Positions 4,993 through 13,622 are shown, counted from the stretch's first letter. The stretch is DNA of 16,000 nt from VBAS01 sp964444975 (GCA_964444975.1 CAYUJD010000087.1:1-16000), one strand, 5' to 3'. Notes: generated from the sequence alone by a model not told the origin. A program made the numbers and translations.

Positions 4993-7770
4993 ATGGCAGA
5001 AATAAAATTACCACGGGTACTGGCTGCAGCCAAAGAGTTTAATATCGGGAAAGAAACCCTTATTGACTTTTTGGAAAGTAAAGGATTGGCTAAAAAAGGA
5101 GAGCTGAAAGACCAGGCAAAGCTTACGGAAGAAATGTACCGTATGGCTATGCAGGAGTTTCAAAGCGACAAAGTGGCCAAGCTGAAAAGCGATATGATAG
5201 ATCTGCCAAAGGGAGTGGTAACGGATCTGAAGAAAAAGAAAGACGAAGAGGAAATCGTCTTCAAAAAAGAAAAAGAAGAGAAAAAAACTCTAAAGAAGGA
5301 AGAACCCAAAGAAGAAACAACCCCCGAAACAGAACCGCCGGCAGAAACAGTGGTATTGAAAACAGAAACACCGGAGCTGGAAGGCCCGAAAGTGGTAAAG
5401 AAAATTGACCTGGCTGCCATTGACTCCTCCACAAGACCCAAAAAGGAAACAAAGCCTGCCCGTACCGAAGGCGGGAAAAAGAAGGAAGAAAAGCCTGTTG
5501 GCCCCGATGGCGGGAAACCCGCTAAGAAGAGGGGAAAAAAAGATGCGGTAGAAGAAGTGGTGGAAAAGAAACCCGAACAGCCCGCAGAAGAAGAAGTACC
5601 TCCTGTAATTGAAAATATAAGAGCTGAAAAACTCGAAGGCCCGAAAATTCTTGGCAAAATAGAATTACCAGTAGAAACTGACACACGGCCCCGCCATGAA
5701 GAAAAACGGAAACGCAAACGCATTCCTATCGAAAAGAAAGAATTAAAGCGGGAAGAAGCCATCAAGGATAAAGACAGGCGTGAGGAGCGCATCAGCCGGG
5801 AAGACCGCCGCGATAAAAAAGGACGCAGAGACAGGCACCGCGAAGAAAAAGTGATTGATGAAAAAGAAATCCAGGAAAAAATCAGGGAAACCCAGGCCAA
5901 ACTGGCCGGCGCCGGCGGCCGCGGCAAAAGCCTGAAAGCAAAATACCGCAAAGCCCGGCGTGAAGAAATGGCTGAAGCTGCCGGCGATGTGGATGAAAGC
6001 AATAAACTGCAGGTAACTGAGTTCATCAGTGTAAGCGAGCTGGCCAGCCTGATGGATGTAAGCTTTGCCGACGTCATCAGCAAGTGCATGAGCCTCGGTA
6101 TTATGGTTTCTATCAACCAGCGCCTCGATGCTGAAGTGATTGAATTGGTGGCCAGTGAATTTGGTTACGACGTGGAATTTATTGATATGGAAAAACAGAT
6201 GGAAATGGAAGAAGTGGAAGAAGAAGATGAAGAAGAACATCTCCACCACCGTTCGCCTATTGTTACCATTATGGGCCATGTGGATCATGGCAAAACATCC
6301 CTGCTTGATTACATACGCAGAGCCAACGTGGTGGCCGGCGAGGCAGGCGGCATCACGCAGCATATAGGCGCCTACCAGGTGGAGCTGCCCAACGGAAAAG
6401 AAATCACGTTTCTCGACACACCCGGTCACGAAGCATTTACTGCCATGCGTGCCCGCGGTGCCAAAGTCACCGATATAGCTGTTATCGTGATTGCAGCCGA
6501 TGATGCCGTGATGCCGCAAACCAAAGAAGCCATCAGCCATGCGCAGGCGGCCGGCGTACCTATGATTTTTGCCATAAATAAAATTGATAAAGAAGGTGCC
6601 AACTCACAGAAAATTTATGAGCAGCTGTCGCAAATGAACCTGCTGGTGGAAGAGTGGGGCGGTAAATACCAAAGCCAGGAAATATCGGCCAAGAAAGGAC
6701 TGAATGTGGATCAGCTGCTTGAAAAAATTCTGCTCGAAGCAGAATTGTTGGATCTGAAAGCCAACCCCGACCGGGAAGCCAGCGGCACTATTATAGAAGC
6801 ATCACTCGACAAGGGCCGTGGTTATGTAGCCACCGTACTAGTACAGAATGGCACCTTGAAGATTGGAGACATCGTAGTGAGCGGCCAGCATTTCGGAAGA
6901 GTGAAGGCTATGTTCAACGAAAGGGGTAAAAAAGCAGACGAAGCGCCACCGGCAACACCTGTGCTCATCCTCGGGCTGAACGGCGCCCCGCAGGCAGGCG
7001 AAAAATTCAAGGTGTACGATGATGAAGCCGAAGCAAAAGATATTGCCTACCGCCGGGCACAGATACTGCGTGAACAGGGCATCCGCACCAAAAAACACAT
7101 TACGCTGGATGAAATTGGCCGCCGCCTGGCTCTTGGCAATTTCAAAGAACTGAATGTAATCATCAAAGGTGATGTGGATGGATCAGTGGAAGCATTGAGT
7201 GACAGCCTGCAAAAATTAAGTACGGAAGAAATAGTGGTAAGAGTGATTCATAAAGGAGTAGGCCAGATAACCGAGAGCGACGTGACGCTTGCCAATGCCT
7301 CTGATGCCATCATTATTGGTTTTAATGTGCGTCCATCCCTGCAGGCGGCAAGGCTGGCCGAAAATGAAGCCATCGAAATAAAAATGTATTCCATCATCTA
7401 CAAAGCCATTGAAGAAATCAAGATGGCGATGGAAGGGATGCTGGAGCCTACCATACAGGAAAAAATTGTAGCCAACGTGGAGATAAGAGAAGTGTTCAGG
7501 TTCGACAAAGCCATCGTGGCCGGCTGTTATGTGCGGGATGGCAAAATCAAGCGGGATTCCAAAATCCGGCTTATCCGCGATGGCATAGTCATCTATCCTA
7601 CCGGCGAAGGCGCTTTTGCAGAACTTGGCTCGCTGAAGCGGTTCAAGGATGATGTAAAAGAAGTGGCAGCCGGCATGGAATGTGGGTTGACTATAAAAAA
7701 TTACAACGACATAAAAGTGAGTGATGTGGTGGAGGCCTTTGAGGAGGAGGAAGTGAAGAGAACACTTTGA
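4993..7770 (+). CDS. infB: Translation initiation factor IF-2
   Basis: 925 residues. IF-2 is the GTPase that places initiator tRNA on the 30S subunit and promotes joining of the 50S. The N-terminal IF2_N helical domain spans ~1-55. A long, highly charged Lys/Glu/Arg linker (~60-335) contains two EGPK-type repeats (EGPKVVKKIDL, EGPKILGKIEL). A second IF2_N-like domain follows (~337-395, QVTEFISVSELASLMDVS). The GTPase domain has G1 GHVDHGKT (428-435), G2 GGITQHIGAY, G3 DTPGH (475-479), G4 NKID (529-532) and G5 SAK (565-567). The barrel domain and the C-terminal fMet-tRNA-binding domain complete the protein. All catalytic motifs are intact. The expanded linker is common in Bacteroidota. It is the last gene of rimP-nusA-infB. 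The ATG at 4993 starts exactly at the conserved IF2_N helix. Confidence 0.98.
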   Translation: MAEIKLPRVLAAAKEFNIGKETLIDFLESKGLAKKGELKDQAKLTEEMYRMAMQEFQSDKVAKLKSDMIDLPKGVVTDLKKKKDEEEIVFKKEKEEKKTLKKEEPKEETTPETEPPAETVVLKTETPELEGPKVVKKIDLAAIDSSTRPKKETKPARTEGGKKKEEKPVGPDGGKPAKKRGKKDAVEEVVEKKPEQPAEEEVPPVIENIRAEKLEGPKILGKIELPVETDTRPRHEEKRKRKRIPIEKKELKREEAIKDKDRREERISREDRRDKKGRRDRHREEKVIDEKEIQEKIRETQAKLAGAGGRGKSLKAKYRKARREEMAEAAGDVDESNKLQVTEFISVSELASLMDVSFADVISKCMSLGIMVSINQRLDAEVIELVASEFGYDVEFIDMEKQMEMEEVEEEDEEEHLHHRSPIVTIMGHVDHGKTSLLDYIRRANVVAGEAGGITQHIGAYQVELPNGKEITFLDTPGHEAFTAMRARGAKVTDIAVIVIAADDAVMPQTKEAISHAQAAGVPMIFAINKIDKEGANSQKIYEQLSQMNLLVEEWGGKYQSQEISAKKGLNVDQLLEKILLEAELLDLKANPDREASGTIIEASLDKGRGYVATVLVQNGTLKIGDIVVSGQHFGRVKAMFNERGKKADEAPPATPVLILGLNGAPQAGEKFKVYDDEAEAKDIAYRRAQILREQGIRTKKHITLDEIGRRLALGNFKELNVIIKGDVDGSVEALSDSLQKLSTEEIVVRVIHKGVGQITESDVTLANASDAIIIGFNVRPSLQAARLAENEAIEIKMYSIIYKAIEEIKMAMEGMLEPTIQEKIVANVEIREVFRFDKAIVAGCYVRDGKIKRDSKIRLIRDGIVIYPTGEGAFAELGSLKRFKDDVKEVAAGMECGLTIKNYNDIKVSDVVEAFEEEEVKRTL

Positions 7771-7817
7771 TGCGCTGCTTAGGTAAGAATGTGAGTATGG
7801 GTACGTAATTATTCATC

Positions 7818-7839
7818 AACTCAGCTTTATGGCTGAGTT
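7818..7839 (+). terminator. Stem-loop after infB, possible terminator
   Basis: AACTCAGC (7818-7825), a six-base loop TTTATG, and GCTGAGTT (7832-7839) form a perfect 8-bp stem about 50 bp after the infB stop. The following bases (TGAAAAACA) lack a T-tract. It is either a weak intrinsic terminator or another member of the repeat group that follows. Confidence 0.35.
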
Positions 7840-7859
7840 TGAAAAACATTCCAGGTTAT

Positions 7860-7970
7860 TTTCGTTCCGCAGGAACGAAAGGTGGGTAGAATAAATCGAA
7901 GATTTTTTTTGACGTTCCGTAGGAACGTTTGGTGCTCTGACAACAAACACCCGGCGTTCCGATGGAACGC
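7860..7970. repeat. Three REP-like hairpins, core CGTTCC-GNN-GGAACG
   Basis: Unit 1 is TTTCGTTCC-GCA-GGAACGAAA (7860-7880, 9-bp stem). Unit 2 is ACGTTCC-GTA-GGAACGT (7912-7928, 7-bp stem). Unit 3 is GCGTTCC-GAT-GGAACGC (7954-7970, 7-bp stem). The 6-bp stem core is identical in all three, while the loop and outer bases vary with compensating changes. This is the pattern of a conserved palindromic repeat and is unlikely to be chance. Units 1 and 2 also share a downstream GGT in the same position. Centres are about 50 and 42 bp apart. No transposase gene lies nearby. Confidence 0.85.
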
Positions 7971-8001
7971 ATGAATGGTTCCTTGAACATATACTACCCA
8001 C

Positions 8002-8019
8002 TCCCGGTTGTGACCGGGA
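8002..8019. repeat. Short GC-rich hairpin upstream of the SurA-like gene
   Basis: TCCCGGT (8002-8008), loop TGTG, ACCGGGA (8013-8019) form a perfect 7-bp stem. A partial echo of the arm, CTACGGGA, follows at 8023-8030. It differs in core sequence from the three CGTTCC hairpins just upstream, but by position probably belongs to the same repeat cluster. Confidence 0.5.
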
Positions 8020-8153
8020 TCGCTACGGGACAAAAAAAGTATTAATATATTACCGGAGTATTATTTTCATACAGAAAAAAGATTTGTTAATAAACTTATA
8101 CACCTTTAGCTCCGTCGGTAATCAAAATTATTTTTGGGTAATAAATCCCTGTT

Positions 8154-9518
8154 ATGAAGAAAATTTTCACTCACTGCTTTTCTCTTTTCTTTATTGCTGC
8201 GGCTGTGCAGGCCCAGTCGGCAAAAGTGGTGGCCGATAAAATTCTCGGCATTGTTGGCGACCGCATCATTCTTTATTCCGACATTCAGAATACCATTGCT
8301 GATGCACAAAGAAACGATAACCAGCTGCCGGAAAATGCACACTGTGTGCTGATGGAGCAGGCAATAGTTTCCAAAGTGCTGATGCTGCAGGCCGAAAAAG
8401 ATTCGCTGCCTGTGACTGAAGAAGAAATAGAAGCCGACCTGGACAACCGCATCCGTCGCTACATCAATATTTATGGTTCGCAGGAGGCGCTGGAAGAAAT
8501 TGCCGGCAAATCTGTTTACCAGATAAAAGAAGATGCAAGGGCTGTAGTGCGGGAACAAAAGCTGGCCGAGGCCATGCAAAGAAAGATTGTAGAAAATGTA
8601 CATATCACGCCCAATGAAGTGAAAGCTTTTTTCGACCGCATTCCGAAAGACAGTCTGCCCTTCTTTGAATCGGAACTGGAAATCGGGCAGATTGTTTTTT
8701 ACCCCAAGGCCAACCGCGACCTGGAAAAATATGTGATGGATGAAATGCTCAATTATAAAAAGCAGGTGGAAATGAAACTCGCCACGTTTGAGCAACTGGC
8801 CATGCGCTACTCCGAAGATCCCGGCAGTAAAGACCGTGGCGGGCAGTACCAGGTAAACCGCAACGATAAAACATGGGACCCGAATTTTCTGGCTGCCTGT
8901 TTTCGCCTGAAAAATGCCGGCGACATCATCGGCCCTGTGAAATCAAAATTCGGCTATCACCTTATACAACTGGTGCAGCGCATCGGCGATGAAGCAGTGA
9001 TACGCCATATACTCCGCACACCCCCGGTCACCGATGCCGAAATTAAACAAGCCATGAGCAAAGCTGATTCGGTGCGGGCCAAAGTGCTGAGCGGCCTGAT
9101 GAGTTTTGCCGCTGCCGCCTCCCGTTATAGCGAAGATGAGCAGGCAAAATTCAGCGGTCCCTATTTTCTCGGCCGCGATGGGGCGCCAAAAGTTACCATT
9201 GACCTGCTCGACAAAGACCTTGTGGCCATGCTCGATAAACTGAAGCCCGGTGAATACTCGCAGCCCGTCGTGTTCGAAGATAACGGCAAAAAAGCCGTTC
9301 GCATCATTCATTACAAAAGCCGCACCGAGCCGCACCGGCTGAATATGAAAGATGATTTCAGCCGTATATCGCAACTGGCGCAGGAAGAAAAAAAGCAAAA
9401 AGCCCTGGATAAATGGATGAAAGAAAAAATTCCTTCTTACTACATCATGATTGATGATGAAATAAAAGAATGCCCCGGCCTGGCCAACTGGGCCACGGAA
9501 AACAAAAAGGCATTTTGA
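8154..9518 (+). CDS. SurA-like periplasmic peptidyl-prolyl isomerase/chaperone
   Basis: 454 residues with a signal peptide (KIFTHCFSLFFIAAAVQA, predicted cut before Q21), so it is periplasmic. The N-terminal SurA-type chaperone domain (~22-165) starts with KVVADKILGIVGDRIILYSDI, the hallmark of SurA homologues. Two parvulin (PpiC) domains follow. The first spans ~174-277 (ELEIGQIVFYP, LAMRYSEDPGSKDRGGQY, FGYHLIQLVQRI). The second, ~281-388, is degenerate (AVIRHILRTPP, ASRYSEDEQAKFSGPYFLG). The C-terminal tail (~395-454) is charged and packs with the N-domain in SurA. The likely role is folding of outer-membrane beta-barrel proteins on their way to BAM. Whether the isomerase sites are active cannot be judged here. 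In Bacteroidota several paralogues often exist, so I give no symbol. Its stop is about 90 bp from the convergent dgoK-like gene, with no clear terminator between them. Confidence 0.9.
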   Translation: MKKIFTHCFSLFFIAAAVQAQSAKVVADKILGIVGDRIILYSDIQNTIADAQRNDNQLPENAHCVLMEQAIVSKVLMLQAEKDSLPVTEEEIEADLDNRIRRYINIYGSQEALEEIAGKSVYQIKEDARAVVREQKLAEAMQRKIVENVHITPNEVKAFFDRIPKDSLPFFESELEIGQIVFYPKANRDLEKYVMDEMLNYKKQVEMKLATFEQLAMRYSEDPGSKDRGGQYQVNRNDKTWDPNFLAACFRLKNAGDIIGPVKSKFGYHLIQLVQRIGDEAVIRHILRTPPVTDAEIKQAMSKADSVRAKVLSGLMSFAAAASRYSEDEQAKFSGPYFLGRDGAPKVTIDLLDKDLVAMLDKLKPGEYSQPVVFEDNGKKAVRIIHYKSRTEPHRLNMKDDFSRISQLAQEEKKQKALDKWMKEKIPSYYIMIDDEIKECPGLANWATENKKAF

Positions 9519-9608
9519 TGGTGTTGCAACGAATGAGCACAGGCTGCCGGTGTTAAATGCCATCCGCTAAAATTAGCAACCCGGTATTTCAACAGTTCAA
9601 ATTAACTT

Positions 9609-10580
9609 TTAATTCTTGCAGTATTGTTGCAGCACCCGCCACTGCCCTTTTACCAATGCCAGGTCAGCTTCTTCGGTGCGGAAATTATTTTCTGATTCCC
9701 GGAATCCTGATACATGAAAGGCTGCAGTATAAAGCGGCTTCAATTTCCCAGAAACAACCAGGGTAACACGGTTTTTCTTTTTTTCAGTTATTTCACCTGT
9801 TTCAGCGCCGATGATCAGGCCATTAAGAAAATAATAATTTTCCTCTTCAGTAAGTTTATTAAACAGCCGGTTGGTCCGTACAAGAAATGCAGTATGCAAA
9901 AGATTCGATTGCCGGCCTGTCAACACTCCTGCTTCAAAACTTTTTTTATTCTGTTTGTCATGTAATCCACCGCTACGCCTCACTGATGATGATAAAATGC
10001 TTTTTTCACCCAGCAATTCAAAAAATTCACCGGTCATGAATGATTTAATCCCCGTGACCCTGCCTTTACTCACTGTCACGTGTTTTGAGTGTGTGCCCGG
10101 AAAAACGAGAATTCTTTCATTTATTGAATCTGGTTCGCAGCCTGCCAGCTGGGTTTCCTCGCCCCGCATGGCATCATCATCGGTGCGTACACCGGAAATG
10201 ATATACAGGTCATTCCTTACATCTTTTGTTCCGGCAATCTTCTTTACTTCGAGATCGCGGCCATCGGCAAACACCGGAATTTTTTTGTACTCCATTTCCA
10301 TCATGCCCAGGGATGAAGAAGCCATGCCCGACACAACCAGCGGTAAGTTTTTAAGCGAGTGACCCGTTTGCGATTCCAGCATCCGGATATGCCGGCCGAT
10401 AACCTGCAGGTAAAAATCAAATCGCCCCTGTTCACCGGTACCGCTTTGTTTCCATAATGGAAACATGGTTACAATACCTGTATCCTTTGACACTACGGTA
10501 CTGTATTGCCAGGCTGCAGCATCTACCAGCCGCAAGCGGAATGAAGTGCTGCCCCAATCGCAACTTAAGAAGTTTTTCAT
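9609..10580 (-). CDS. 2-dehydro-3-deoxygalactonokinase family protein (DgoK-like)
   Basis: 323 residues, close to the family norm of about 290-330. The family phosphorylates 2-keto-3-deoxygalactonate with ATP in the cytoplasm (De Ley-Doudoroff galactonate route). Motifs seen: phosphate-binding loop CDWGSTSFRLRLVD (7-20, the DWGT/S-T signature of this actin-fold kinase), VSGMASSSLGMMEM, IISGVRTDDDAMRGEETQL (MRGEETQ is highly conserved), VFPGTHSKHV and FMTGEFFELLG. Together these identify the family firmly. The substrate is less certain because no aldolase, dehydratase or sugar-acid transporter is nearby. The gene lies 36 bp downstream of the acyl-CoA synthetase gene in the same direction, so it may be cotranscribed with a functionally unrelated gene. 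The start MKNFLSCDWGS places the loop at its usual N-terminal position. Confidence 0.87.
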   Translation of the reverse strand: MKNFLSCDWGSTSFRLRLVDAAAWQYSTVVSKDTGIVTMFPLWKQSGTGEQGRFDFYLQVIGRHIRMLESQTGHSLKNLPLVVSGMASSSLGMMEMEYKKIPVFADGRDLEVKKIAGTKDVRNDLYIISGVRTDDDAMRGEETQLAGCEPDSINERILVFPGTHSKHVTVSKGRVTGIKSFMTGEFFELLGEKSILSSSVRRSGGLHDKQNKKSFEAGVLTGRQSNLLHTAFLVRTNRLFNKLTEEENYYFLNGLIIGAETGEITEKKKNRVTLVVSGKLKPLYTAAFHVSGFRESENNFRTEEADLALVKGQWRVLQQYCKN

Positions 10581-10616
10581 TTTACTTATGTAAACAGCAA
10601 CCCGGTGCTGACATGC

Positions 10617-12446
10617 TCAGGCATAAATACGCTCAATGGCATCCCTGTATTTTTCCATCACTACTTTTCGTTTCAGCGAAAGCTTGGGAGTCATTTCGCC
10701 GGTATCCACACTCCATTCGTTGGGCAGCAGTTCAAATTTTTTTATCTGTTCCACGTGGTTGAAAAATTTATTGAAGCTTTCTACCAGCTCTTTGTAAAAG
10801 TCAATCACTTTTTCATTGCGTATGATATCAGCGGACGCTGTAATAGGAATATTGTTGTGCCGGCACCACTCTTTCAGGTTGGGGAAAGAAGGAACAATCA
10901 ATGCGCCTACAAATTTTCTTTCAGGCCCCACCACCATCACCTGCTCCACGTACAGCGATTCTTTCAGCTTGTTTTCAATCGGTAAGGGTGCCACATATTT
11001 GCCGCCGCTGGTTTTGAAGAGTTCTTTTTTACGGTCGGTAATTTTCAGGTAAACATCTTCGCCCTGTCGGTTTTCCTGGCCTTTATCGTAGCGGTAAGTC
11101 TTTTCTTTTTTATCCATCAGCATCCCGATATCGCCGGTCATAAACCACCCGTCAATGAATACTTCTTTGGTCAGGTCGGGTCGTTTGTAGTAGCCCAGCA
11201 TCACGTTGGGTCCTTTGCATAGTATTTCGCCATCTTCGGCAATTTTTACTTCCACATCCTGTATCAGCGGGCCTACTGTACCAAACATTCTGCGTTTTTC
11301 ATTAAAACGGTTTACTGCAATCACAGGTGAAGTTTCGGTGAGTCCGTATCCTTCCATGATGGGGATTTGCGCTGCGGTGAAAATGCGAATCAGCCTTACC
11401 TGGCAGGCTGCGCCGCCAGATACTATGCAGCGAAGATTATTGCCCAGCCCTTCTCTCCATTTACTGAAGATGATTTTATTGGCCAGCGAAAGCTGCAGGT
11501 TATACCCGAATCCCATAGGATTATCCAGCTCAAATTTTTCGGCCAGGCTGTGTGCCCAGTAAAAAAGTTTCCGCTTGATTCCCGTCAGTTCATTTCCTTT
11601 CTGCATAATCCGGTCATACACTTTCTCCAGCAGCCGCGGCACAGTGGTAAACATGTGCGGCTGCACTTCTTTCAGGTTTTCGCCTATGGTGTCGAGGCTT
11701 TCAGCATAATAAATGGAAACACCTGCAAACAAATACAGGTAGGTCACCATCCGTTCGAAAATATGATTCAGGGGGAGAAAACTCAGGCACCGCTCTTTTT
11801 CCGGCGGGAAGCAGGGAATACAAGCCATCACATTGCTGAGTATATTTTCATGGCTCAGCATCACGCCTTTGGGTATGCCCGTGGTGCCCGATGTGTAAAT
11901 GATAGTGGCAAGGTCATGATAATTTATTTTGTCTGCAATCGCCTGCAGCTGCTGCATCGCTTCGGGAGTGGCAGCTTCCATCACATCTTTCCAGTGCCTT
12001 GCATTGGCAACGTGCTCGAATGTAAAAATTTCTTTCAGCGAAGGCACCCTGTTTTTTATGCTCATCACTTTGTGGTACAAATCTTCGTCGTTTACAAAAG
12101 CCATTTTTACCTGTGCATCATTCAGCACAAATTCAAGATCGTTCACACCAATGGTAGGATACAGCGGCGTCAGGATGGCGCCGGTTTGCTGCACGGCCAG
12201 GTCAAGCATCATCCATTCCGGCCTGTTTTTAGCCAGGATGGCAATTTTATCCCTGCCTTCGGCGCTCATATCGCCGCAGCTTATACCCAGGCTCATCAGG
12301 CCTGCGCTCAGCTTGTCAACTATTGTTTTTACATCCCGTGTACTGTACTTTTTCCACTTGCCGCTTTCTTTGCCTGCCAGCATTACTTCCAGCGGATTGT
12401 TTTCAAGCTGGTATTGTGTACAGTCAAATAATCTTGTCGGTGTCAT
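10617..12446 (-). CDS. Long-chain fatty-acid--CoA ligase (AMP-forming)
   Basis: 609 residues, typical for FAA/LACS-type enzymes. It activates long-chain fatty acids to acyl-CoA through an acyl-adenylate, probably at the inner face of the inner membrane. Motifs, numbered from the start chosen here: P-loop YTSGTTGIPKG (184-194), GYGLTET (366-372), TGD (437-439), DRKKELFKTSGGKYVAP (471-487), and TPKLSLKRK (586-594) near the C-terminus, where the catalytic lysine is expected. About 20 extra charged residues (MDKKEKTYRYDKGQENRQGE, ~444-463) sit between TGD and DRKKE. The frame stays open upstream to 12764, but those codons overlap the TPR gene and a terminator and encode Cys-rich non-family sequence. 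The start MTPTRLFDCTQYQL at 12446 fits the family. The downstream partner is the DgoK-like gene. Confidence 0.93.
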   Translation of the reverse strand: MTPTRLFDCTQYQLENNPLEVMLAGKESGKWKKYSTRDVKTIVDKLSAGLMSLGISCGDMSAEGRDKIAILAKNRPEWMMLDLAVQQTGAILTPLYPTIGVNDLEFVLNDAQVKMAFVNDEDLYHKVMSIKNRVPSLKEIFTFEHVANARHWKDVMEAATPEAMQQLQAIADKINYHDLATIIYTSGTTGIPKGVMLSHENILSNVMACIPCFPPEKERCLSFLPLNHIFERMVTYLYLFAGVSIYYAESLDTIGENLKEVQPHMFTTVPRLLEKVYDRIMQKGNELTGIKRKLFYWAHSLAEKFELDNPMGFGYNLQLSLANKIIFSKWREGLGNNLRCIVSGGAACQVRLIRIFTAAQIPIMEGYGLTETSPVIAVNRFNEKRRMFGTVGPLIQDVEVKIAEDGEILCKGPNVMLGYYKRPDLTKEVFIDGWFMTGDIGMLMDKKEKTYRYDKGQENRQGEDVYLKITDRKKELFKTSGGKYVAPLPIENKLKESLYVEQVMVVGPERKFVGALIVPSFPNLKEWCRHNNIPITASADIIRNEKVIDFYKELVESFNKFFNHVEQIKKFELLPNEWSVDTGEMTPKLSLKRKVVMEKYRDAIERIYA

Positions 12447-12500
12447 TTGCAATCGAAACTTTGATTTTTGCCGGAACAATTTAGACAAAAAAGCCAGAAA

Positions 12501-12525
12501 TAAAAATGCCCTCTTGCAGAGGGCA
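12501..12525 (-). terminator. Intrinsic terminator of the TPR gene
   Basis: On the minus strand TGCCCTCT, loop GCA, AGAGGGCA form a perfect 8-bp stem (12518-12525 with 12507-12514), followed directly by TTTTTA. It starts about 10 bp after the TPR stop codon and lies about 60 bp before the acyl-CoA synthetase start. It therefore separates the serC side from the fatty-acid ligase transcript. Confidence 0.85.
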
Positions 12526-12534
12526 CCGTTAGCA

Positions 12535-13548
12535 TCATTTCGCCTGGTAGTATTGCCCCGGGGGCATTCTGAACACCCGGCTCTTTTGAAATGCAATAAA
12601 ACCATTGTATTCGCCGCTGTGTGTTTTAGTCCATGCATCGTAAGCCGGCAGGTTTTCCACGGTGCCAAAAAGCCACTGGTTATAGGCTTCAAACATCCCT
12701 TCACGCAGCAGCTGCTGCAGGTGATCGAAAAGCCGGTGAGGGTATTTCGATGCATACATTTCATACCAGTCGAGGATAAAACGTGCCCGCACCATGGTGA
12801 GAGTAGCAGTTGTCACTCCTTTCGACATTAATGCCGATTGTTTGTTCATGGTTTCAAGAAAAGCTTTTGCAAAGCCGCTCTTGCTGTTTTCTTCATCTTT
12901 CAGCAGGTTCGTTTCTTTGAAAAGTTTTTCTTTATAACCTTTAAATAAAAGCTCTTTCATGGCGGCGCCCCGCTGGCTCAGGCTTTCCATGTTCACAAAT
13001 ATTTCGCCGTAAATAAGGCTCCACACCTTGTCTTTGGAATAAAAATAATAGAGGGCTGCGTTGTAATAATTGCCGCTGAAAGCCGGGTCAATTTCAATGC
13101 CTTTTTCCCAGAGGTCAATGGCGCTGTAGTCTTTGCGTGCCCAGAGCAGTTCGCCATATTCGCTGTACAGCGGCCCGCTTTTGGGAAATTTTTTTATGCC
13201 GGTTTTATATACCTTTTCGCATTCCTTTACTTCTTCCAGGGCTTTGTACACATTGCCAGCCAGCTGAAAGGTCATCACATCGGCATCGTCGCGGCCGATG
13301 ACGGCTTTCACACCTTCAATCGCTTTTTCGTATTCCCGTTTGAAATAATAGCACTGGATCATGTCTTTGTGGTATTCGAGATTGTTTTTATCGTGCTGCA
13401 GTGCCCGGTTCAGCACCAGTATGGCATTGTCCCAATCGGCCTGCGCCATAAAACCCCGAGCCGTCTGGTGCAAGGTTTTTGCATCATCCTGTGCAGCCAC
13501 AGCAAAAGTGAAAGCGAAACCACAAAAGAGAAGAGTCAGTTTTTTCAT
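12535..13548 (-). CDS. Secreted TPR-repeat protein
   Basis: 337 residues. A signal peptide (KKLTLLFCGFAFTFAVAA, predicted cut before Q20) sends it to the periplasm. About four to five TPR-like helical hairpins cover ~24-190, for example ARGFMAQADWDNAILVLNRAL, YYFKREYEKAIEGVKAVI, YSEYGELLWARKDYSAIDLW and YYNAALYYFYSKDKVWSLIYGE. A C-terminal part rich in aromatic residues follows (~200-337), containing MVRARFILDWYEMYASKYP and FDHLQQLLREGMFEAYNQW, and I do not recognise it. TPRs suggest a protein-binding scaffold; the partner is unknown. It lies 74 bp downstream of the DUF1015 gene in the same direction and ends in a strong terminator, so it may be the last gene of the serC transcript. A CTTTGTAC stretch just upstream hints at its own promoter, but no -33 box supports this. 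Confidence 0.85.
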   Translation of the reverse strand: MKKLTLLFCGFAFTFAVAAQDDAKTLHQTARGFMAQADWDNAILVLNRALQHDKNNLEYHKDMIQCYYFKREYEKAIEGVKAVIGRDDADVMTFQLAGNVYKALEEVKECEKVYKTGIKKFPKSGPLYSEYGELLWARKDYSAIDLWEKGIEIDPAFSGNYYNAALYYFYSKDKVWSLIYGEIFVNMESLSQRGAAMKELLFKGYKEKLFKETNLLKDEENSKSGFAKAFLETMNKQSALMSKGVTTATLTMVRARFILDWYEMYASKYPHRLFDHLQQLLREGMFEAYNQWLFGTVENLPAYDAWTKTHSGEYNGFIAFQKSRVFRMPPGQYYQAK

Positions 13549-13622
13549 AGTACAAAGTAAATTAAAAGCGCCGGTGAATTGTATGATAAACGGCTGGTAT
13601 TATCATTTCTTTTACAGCCATA

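Larger units (their letters stand above)
7771..8153. other. Non-coding stretch between infB and the SurA-like gene, rich in hairpins
   Basis: I find no convincing gene here on either strand; the short open frames are interrupted by the repeats. First comes an 8-bp hairpin, AACTCAGC/GCTGAGTT (7818-7839), which may help end the infB transcript although no T-run follows it. Then come the REP-like group (7860-7970) and a TCCCGGT/ACCGGGA hairpin (8002-8019). The last ~110 bp are AT-rich and should carry the promoter of the next gene. CACCTTTAGC (8101-8110) resembles a -7 box, but no -33 element has the right spacing. Confidence 0.75.

Noticed and set aside
5160..6540. Long open frames on the minus strand opposite infB
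   Set aside because: They mirror the Lys/Glu-rich linker and G-domain codons as Ser/Phe-rich or His-rich low-complexity translations. The plus strand is unquestionably infB.
7860..7970. CRISPR array
   Set aside because: The repeats are 15-21 bp palindromes with unequal spacing and differing flanks, there are only three, and no cas genes are present.
12447..12764. 106-residue N-terminal extension of the acyl-CoA synthetase frame
   Set aside because: It overlaps the TPR gene and a clear terminator, is Cys-rich and unlike any ligase N-terminus. The internal Met at 12446 fits the family.
11367..12831. Two long plus-strand frames (354 and 300 residues) opposite the ligase and TPR genes
   Set aside because: Antisense shadows of well-supported genes; no recognisable domain, and residue use is typical of reverse-frame translations.
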